This document shows, piece by piece, positions 6,091 to 7,803 of a stretch of DNA of 7,803 bases. Both the position numbers and the translations under genes were made by a program. Under the pieces are notes generated by a model, which had not been told where the DNA came from, ran no database searches, and saw only the letters and a program-made list of their open reading frames with translations. Origin of the DNA: Acidobacteriota bacterium (lineage in GTDB: Bacteria > Acidobacteriota > Terriglobia > Terriglobales > Acidobacteriaceae); assembly GCA_021810175.1 (NCBI GenBank), contig JAJZJJ010000117.1, forward strand, positions 1-7,803, written 5' to 3'. Position 1 is the stretch's first letter; the number at the start of each line of letters is the position of its first letter.

Positions 6091-7803
6091 TGGCTGGCAC
6101 GACGGCGCCTGGCACCGGCAAACAGGAACTCGAACATATTCGTTTGCGTGTGGAGGGTATGACCTGCGCCTCGTGCCAGGTGCATGTCGAGCATGCCCTC
6201 CGCGACGTCCCCGGCGTCTCCGAAGCCAGCGTCAACCTCATGACCCATTCGGCTGACGTCACCTGGAACCCGCGCGCCGCCACCGTCGAGCAGCTGCTGC
6301 AGTCCGTCTCCGACGCCGGCTACGAAGCCACTCCCCGCCAGGACCAGGACACCACCGCTCCGGCGGAAGACCGCGGCGAAGAGAAATCCCTCCGCGCCCG
6401 AGCATTCTTCACTCTCGTCGGCGGCGCCGTCGTCATGGCCGTGCAGATGGGAGTCACTCCGCATGTGGCCGGAAGTTCCCTCTTCGCCCTGCACGTTGCC
6501 CTGCTCATCGTCACCCTCGCTGGAATGATCTTCGGCGGCAGCGCCATCTACGCCGCCGCCTGGCGCGCCGCCCGCCATCGCGGCACCAATATGAACACGC
6601 TGGTCGCCCTCGGCACCGGCGCGGCATTCCTGTCCTCCGTCGTCGCCACCTTTGCGCCAGGATTCTTCCTGCGCCACGGCATGTCCGCCGACGTCTACTA
6701 CGACGCTGTCCTGCTCATCCTCGGCTTCCTCCTCGCCGGCCGCTGGCTCGATGCCCGCGCCAAGCGCCAGACGCTCAACGCTCTCAACGAGCTCATGAAG
6801 CTCCAACCCGAGACCGCCCACGTCATCCGTAACGGCGAAGAAACCGAAATCTCCGCAGCCCAGGTCACCAGCGGAGACATCGTCGTCGTTCGCCCTGGCG
6901 AGCGCATCCCCGTCGACGGCCAGGTCGTCGAGGGCCGTAGCTCCGTCGACGAATCCATCATCACCGGCGAAAGCCGACCCGTCGTCCGCGCCGCGGGCGA
7001 CCCCGTCATCGGCGGTTCGCTCAACTATGACGGCGCGCTTCGCTTCCGCGCCACCGCCGTCGGCGAGCAGAGCGTCCTCGCCCAGATGCTGCGCCTCATG
7101 GAGCAGGCCCAGTCTTCCAAGGCCCCCATGCAGCAAATCGCCGATCGCGTCAGCGGCATCTTCGTGCCCACCGTCCTCGGCCTCGCGCTGCTCTGCTTCC
7201 TCATCTGGACCTTCGCCGCGCACGATGCTGGCAAAGCTCTCGCCATCGCCATCGCCGTGCTCGTCATCGCCTGCCCCTGCGCCATGGGCCTCGCCGTACC
7301 CGCCGCCCAAACCGTCGCCGTCGGCCGAGGCGCAAAACTTGGCGTCCTCTTCAAGGGCGGCGAAAGCGTCGAGCGCCTCGCACGCATCGACACCCTCCTC
7401 CTCGACAAAACAGGAACCATCACCGAGGGCAAGCCCGCCGTCACTGGCCTTTTCCCCGTTCCCGGCGTAACCGAAAACCAGCTCCTCACCGTCGCCGCTG
7501 CCGTCGAGCAGCCCTCCGAACATCCACTCGCCCGCGGCATTCTCGCCGAAGCAAAAAATCGCGGCATCGCGCCCTCGCCCGTTGCCGAATTCCAGGCCCT
7601 CCCCGGCATCGGCATCCGCGCGCGCCTCAATGGCGACTGGGCCGAGGTACGCACCGCCACCGATGCAGTAGCCGCCGAAGGCACCCGCGTCGAGGTCCGC
7701 AACGCCGATCGGCTCCTCGGCATCATCGAACTCCGCGACACCCTCCGCCCCGGCGCCAAAGAAGCCGTCGCCCGCCTTCATGCACTCGGCCTCAGGCTCG
7801 AAA
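6090..7803 (+). CDS. copA: Copper-translocating P1B-type ATPase, N-terminal 571 residues (truncated by window edge)
   Basis: Inner-membrane ATP-driven exporter of Cu(I). In order: an N-terminal HMA domain with GMTCASC (23-29), a linker (about 80-100), and four hydrophobic segments (about 103-120, 133-156, 169-190, 203-218). The actuator domain has the TGES phosphatase loop (292-295). Two more membrane spans follow (about 356-375, 383-403), the second holding the ion-binding CPC (395-397). Next come phosphorylation motif DKTGT (Asp439) and nucleotide-binding SEHP (476-479). CPCAMGLAVP and NMNTLVALGTGAAF favour the copper subgroup over Zn/Cd pumps. The GDGxND hinge and the last two membrane helices, which set metal selectivity, lie beyond the right edge, so Cu is inferred. 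ATG 6090 overlaps the chaperone stop as TGATG and has no clear Shine-Dalgarno of its own, suggesting translational coupling. No frameshift is seen. Confidence 0.95.
   Translation, partial: MAGTTAPGTGKQELEHIRLRVEGMTCASCQVHVEHALRDVPGVSEASVNLMTHSADVTWNPRAATVEQLLQSVSDAGYEATPRQDQDTTAPAEDRGEEKSLRARAFFTLVGGAVVMAVQMGVTPHVAGSSLFALHVALLIVTLAGMIFGGSAIYAAAWRAARHRGTNMNTLVALGTGAAFLSSVVATFAPGFFLRHGMSADVYYDAVLLILGFLLAGRWLDARAKRQTLNALNELMKLQPETAHVIRNGEETEISAAQVTSGDIVVVRPGERIPVDGQVVEGRSSVDESIITGESRPVVRAAGDPVIGGSLNYDGALRFRATAVGEQSVLAQMLRLMEQAQSSKAPMQQIADRVSGIFVPTVLGLALLCFLIWTFAAHDAGKALAIAIAVLVIACPCAMGLAVPAAQTVAVGRGAKLGVLFKGGESVERLARIDTLLLDKTGTITEGKPAVTGLFPVPGVTENQLLTVAAAVEQPSEHPLARGILAEAKNRGIAPSPVAEFQALPGIGIRARLNGDWAEVRTATDAVAAEGTRVEVRNADRLLGIIELRDTLRPGAKEAVARLHALGLRLE

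Noticed and set aside
6057..7781. A 574-codon open frame on the minus strand antisense to copA
   Set aside because: It is codon-on-codon antisense to copA, so it stays open simply because copA does not use TTA, CTA or TCA. The product is a low-complexity Gly/Asp/Glu/Ala string with no domain, while the plus strand carries MTCASC, TGES, CPC and DKTGT.

Overview
The window is GC-rich bacterial chromosome with short intergenic gaps. Gene content suggests an acidobacterium (Terriglobia / Acidobacteriaceae type), mainly because of the YncE-propeller/phosphoesterase fusion and the style of the amino-acid permease. That assignment is inference: there is no rRNA or other phylogenetic marker here. There is no sign of phage, transposon, CRISPR or plasmid sequence.

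Layout. (1) Positions 1-1544, minus strand, read right to left: a 70-residue protein with two CxxC pairs (1332-1544), a terminator-like hairpin (1267-1301), thiE for thiamine-phosphate synthase (580-1236), and 24 nt later the N-terminal third of an APC-family amino-acid permease (555 to the left edge). (2) A 247-bp divergent intergenic region (1545-1791) contains several dyads, including a perfect 12-bp-stem hairpin. (3) Plus strand, 1792-2799: a cytoplasmic response-regulator diguanylate cyclase with a GEDEF signature and an intact RxxD inhibitory site. (4) An 89-bp convergent gap (2800-2888) holds a 10-bp-stem inverted repeat. (5) Minus strand, 2889-5750: a 953-residue exported protein with an N-terminal YncE-like beta-propeller and a C-terminal alkaline-phosphatase-like phosphoesterase domain. 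(6) A 127-bp divergent promoter region. (7) Plus strand, 5878 to the right edge: a 70-residue heavy-metal-associated (HMA) metallochaperone followed, with a TGATG overlap, by a CPC-type P1B copper ATPase (copA) that is cut by the window end.

How the genes relate. The last two genes form a clear copper-efflux operon: the chaperone delivers Cu(I) to the ATPase, and the overlapping stop/start suggests coupled translation. thiE and the permease are likely co-transcribed, but a shared substrate is not demonstrated. The diguanylate cyclase and the exported phosphoesterase look like independent single-gene units. Two genes that run off the window (the permease and copA) are real, while the long open frames antisense to copA and to the phosphoesterase are codon-usage shadows.

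I see no undescribed multi-gene system. The most useful second looks are the terminator-like hairpin just before thiE, the small two-CxxC protein, the perfect hairpin ahead of the cyclase gene, and the variant GEDEF motif.
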